Shown one piece after another: positions 6,782-8,674 of a DNA stretch of 8,674 nt; the first letter of the stretch is position 1, and each line of letters starts with the position of its first letter. Made by a program: the position numbers and the translations under genes. The notes under the pieces are model-generated. The model made no database searches, was not told where the DNA came from, and saw nothing but the letters and a program-made list of their open reading frames with translations. The stretch comes from Paracoccaceae bacterium (GTDB taxonomy: Bacteria; Pseudomonadota; Alphaproteobacteria; Rhodobacterales; Rhodobacteraceae): contig JAFIEC010000125.1 of the NCBI GenBank assembly GCA_020832725.1, positions 1 through 8,674 of the forward strand, given 5' to 3'.

Positions 6782-7641
6782 CGCTCCATCCTTGCGCCGT
6801 CATGGACCTGTCCGCCCGCGGGCGGAGCAATCAGCCAGTCATCGCCCGGCATATGGGGAAAGCCCCGGAAATTGAGGAAATTGTCGAACTTGGCCCGGCA
6901 GGTTTCGGCCCGCTTGTCGCACCCCGCGAGCAGACGCACCGCATCGCCCGGGGCCAGCGGCGCGCCGATCTCTTCCCAAAGCGCAACGAGGCGGCCCGCA
7001 GGCTCTGCCCGGTCCTCCCGCAGGGCAGCGGCAAGGCCCCTGGCCGCACCGCTCAGCACCTCCAGCCGCCCGCCCGCGAACCAGCCCGGCGCGAATCCCG
7101 CGCCCGTGCCCAGCCGCAGATGGCCCGGCCTCGGCAGGGCGGCAATCTCCGTCTGCCAATGCAGGCCCGGTGCCGACAAATCCACCCGGCAGGCGGCATC
7201 GCCAAGGACTGCCCCGCAGCGTCGGCCAAAGACCCGGCCCGCCGGACGCGACAATGCCTCTGTCAGGCCCCGCAGATCGGCCTCGAACACGCCGTCCTTG
7301 CGGCGGATCTCGCCCAGGCTGCCCTCGAACAGCACCTCCGCCCCATCGGGCGCGTCCCAGTCGAGGGCGATCAGGCGCACCCTTGCTCCGTCCAGCCGGC
7401 CCGCCGCGACATCGGCCTCCGCCAGCGCGGGGCCCGACAGCGCGGCCACCACCTCGGAATTGTCCACCGCCAGACCCAGCCGCGCCTCGATCGCCGCCGG
7501 ATCAAAGCCCGAGGCGGCAGCATAGGTCAGCCCCTCATGCACGATATCGGCATCGTATTCGGTAAAGCCCTGTACCAGCCCGTCGCCCCGCTCCAGCCGC
7601 CACAGCAGCGCGCGGCGCAGAACAATGTCCGCCCCGCTCAT
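6778..7641 (-). CDS. GTA tail hub protein, DUF2163 family (gp13-like)
   Basis: The 287-residue product matches DUF2163/phage BR0599-family proteins. In RcGTA this is the baseplate hub between the distal tail protein and the megatron. The N-terminal half (residues 5-~130) carries LERGDGLVQGFTEYDADI and later EVLFEGSLGEIRRKDGVFEADL in pieces typical of the family. The C-terminal part has the diagnostic AGCDKRAETCRAKFDNFLNF followed by RGFPHMPGDDWL. There are exactly four cysteines: C142, C151, C241 and C248. This fits a metal or [4Fe-4S] site as known for lambda-type tail tip proteins and reported, as I recall, for the RcGTA hub. The ATG (7639-7641) overlaps the gp12-like stop as ATGA, with GGAGG within the preceding 11 nt. 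The stop overlaps the gp14-like GTG. The gene looks intact. Confidence 0.92.
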   Translation of the reverse strand: MSGADIVLRRALLWRLERGDGLVQGFTEYDADIVHEGLTYAAASGFDPAAIEARLGLAVDNSEVVAALSGPALAEADVAAGRLDGARVRLIALDWDAPDGAEVLFEGSLGEIRRKDGVFEADLRGLTEALSRPAGRVFGRRCGAVLGDAACRVDLSAPGLHWQTEIAALPRPGHLRLGTGAGFAPGWFAGGRLEVLSGAARGLAAALREDRAEPAGRLVALWEEIGAPLAPGDAVRLLAGCDKRAETCRAKFDNFLNFRGFPHMPGDDWLIAPPAGGQVHDGARMER

Positions 7642-8270
7642 GGCCGCACCTCCACCACCGGCACGGTGGGCACGTCTCCGGCCTGAAAGCTGGCCACGGA
7701 GACCGCGATGCGGTCGGTATCAAAGCGCACCGGCACATCGAATTCGAACCCCGCCGTCACCACCGCCCCCGTTCCGGGCGCTGCCGCTAGGGTCACGATG
7801 CCGCTTGCATGGTCCACCTCGTAATGGACACCCTCGGTCAGCGGCTGGCCCGAAACCCCCAGCCGCACGCTGCCCGGCACGGGTTTGGCGATCCGCCGCC
7901 ATATGCATTGCGCGCCCGAGCGATAGGCCCGCGACAGGCTGAACACCCGTTCAACCCCATCGCCGATTGCGATCTCCTGATCGTCAAAGGCAGGCGCGGC
8001 CGAGGGACGGCATGACTAGAAATCCGCCCAGTCCTTCCAGCGGAACCCGCACAACCGGCCCTGACGGGCCTCGAAAAAGGCCACCAGATCGGCCAGGTCG
8101 TCCAGCGAGCGCATCCCCAGCCCCGCATCATAGCGCCGCCGCGCATGGGCCCAGGCGGTGCTGCGCTGCTCGGCACCGTTGGACATCTCCACAACCCGCG
8201 TGCGCCGCTCGGGGCCGCCCAGCGAGCCAAGGCTCAGCGAAGCGGGAAAGCGGACTTCATGAAAGCTCAT
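7638..8270 (-). pseudogene. GTA distal tail protein, DUF2460 family (gp12-like), interrupted by in-frame TAG
   Basis: Reading through one amber codon gives a 210-codon frame, the normal length of DUF2460 (TIGR02217-type) proteins. In RcGTA these form the distal tail ring linking tube and hub. Before the stop there are 84 residues: MSFHEVRFPASLSLGSLGGP, ERRTRVVEMSNGAEQRS and GFRWKDWADF. After it come SCRPSAAPAFDDQEIAIGDG, FSLSRAYRSG, PLTEGVHYEVDHASGIVTLA and GFEFDVPVRFDTDRIAVS. All are family-like, and the final acidic/valine tail VVEVRP is in place. The codon replaced is probably Lys or another basic residue in the DWADxxSC block. The start ATG at 8268-8270 has GGAGG 5 nt upstream and follows the gp11-like stop by 15 bp. 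The end overlaps gp13 as ATGA. There is no frameshift or other damage. It may be a pseudogene, an amber-conditional allele or a base-call error. Confidence 0.88.
8016..8018 (-). other. In-frame amber codon within the distal tail gene
   Basis: The plus strand reads CTA at 8016-8018, hence TAG on the coding strand, at codon 85 between DWADF and SCRPS. A single base change from AAG would create it. Downstream, a GTG at 7944-7946 is the first plausible in-frame restart. It lacks a good ribosome-binding site and would lose 23 conserved codons. Confidence 0.9.
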
Positions 8271-8285
8271 CTGCCCCTCCCCCGA

Positions 8286-8674
8286 TCAGCGATTGCGTGA
8301 CGACAGCGCCAGGACGCGCGACAATTCGGCGGCGATCTGGGTATGGGAGCGGCGGAACCCCTCCACATCAGGCGTGTTCACCTGCAGGGTGACATTGACC
8401 CCGCGCCCGCCACCCTGGGCGCGCACCCCAAGGCGGCCATCCGGCCCACGCCCCAGCGGCAGGATCGCCTCCGGCCCGGCCTCGCCCATCAGCCCAAGAC
8501 CCCCGCGATGGGCGAACAGCGTGGGCGCATTCACCACCCCGCCCGAGGCGAAGGGCTCCACCCGACCAGCCGAGAAGGCAGCGCCATTCGCCGCCGGCAA
8601 CAGCCCCGACAGCAGGCCGTTGATCCCCCCCGCGATCGCCCCGCCCACCGCGTTCTGCACCGGGCGCATGGCGG
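8286..8674 (-). CDS. Phage/GTA tail tape measure protein, C-terminal part (gp11-like)
   Basis: About 128 C-terminal residues are visible. The frame is open through the right window edge, so the Met at 8667-8669 is probably internal. Tape measure proteins fill the tail tube and set its length. The C-terminal block is diagnostic: AIAGGINGLLSGLLP, AFSAGRVEPFASGGVVNAPT, LFAHRGGLGLMGEAGPEAIL and PLGRG, then DGRLGV. The family shares the FAxGGV...GLMGEAGPEAILPL signature. The end is LSRVLALSSRNR. It is followed after 15 bp by the gp12-like start, whose Shine-Dalgarno lies in that gap. Its place directly before DUF2460 matches RcGTA gp11. The N-terminal part and full length cannot be judged here. 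Confidence 0.88.
   Translation of the reverse strand, partial: AMRPVQNAVGGAIAGGINGLLSGLLPAANGAAFSAGRVEPFASGGVVNAPTLFAHRGGLGLMGEAGPEAILPLGRGPDGRLGVRAQGGGRGVNVTLQVNTPDVEGFRRSHTQIAAELSRVLALSSRNR

Noticed and set aside
7638..7946. Separate small gene starting at GTG 7946
   Set aside because: It is the C-terminal half of the DUF2460 protein in the same frame as the part before the amber codon, with no good ribosome-binding site. It is treated as part of the interrupted gene.
1..8674. SOS boxes, CRISPR arrays, insertion sequences, tRNA or rRNA genes
   Set aside because: I saw no GTTC-N7-GTTC type box near a promoter, no spaced direct repeats, no transposase and no tRNA- or rRNA-like sequence on either strand by eye. 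A motif or covariance scan would be needed to exclude weak cases.

Overview
The window is very GC-rich double-stranded bacterial DNA with tightly packed genes. The protein families point to an alphaproteobacterium of the Rhodobacterales (Paracoccaceae-like). These are an alphaproteobacterial LexA, a CysE serine acetyltransferase, and the distal tail half of a gene transfer agent (GTA) cluster in the order known from the Rhodobacter capsulatus GTA (RcGTA). Family and species statements come from reading the translated proteins, not from a database search.

Layout. Bases 1-615 (+) hold the 3' two-thirds or more of lexA, whose start lies left of the window. It converges on cysE (707-1516, -), with about 90 bp between the two stop codons. 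Upstream of cysE, a 111-bp gap (1517-1627) contains a plausible sigma70-type promoter whose -10 element sits inside a perfect 8+8 bp inverted repeat. From 1628 to the right edge all genes are on the minus strand and read as one polycistronic late operon entering from beyond base 8674. In transcription order they are: the C-terminus of a tape measure protein (gp11-like, open at the edge), a DUF2460 distal tail protein (gp12-like), a DUF2163 tail hub protein (gp13-like), an NlpC/P60 cell-wall peptidase (gp14-like), a 1301-residue TIM-barrel host-interaction 'megatron' protein (gp15-like), and a DUF2793 protein.

How they work together. In RcGTA these proteins build the lower tail and baseplate. 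The tape measure sets tail length. The distal tail protein and hub join the tube to the tip. The peptidase opens peptidoglycan. The megatron forms the cell-contacting and membrane-penetrating tip. Junctions are tight: ATGA and GTGA overlaps between gp12/gp13 and gp13/gp14, and an 8-bp overlap between gp15 and DUF2793. The exception is a 98-bp gap with a potential hairpin before gp15, which can only begin at a TTG codon.

The most notable observation is an in-frame amber codon (TAG, 8016-8018) at codon 85 of the gp12-like gene. The reading frame continues undamaged on both sides and keeps the full family length. This is either a fresh inactivating mutation in an essential tail gene, a conditional amber allele, or a sequencing error. 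Both lexA and cysE end in TAG, so strong general amber suppression in this organism looks unlikely.
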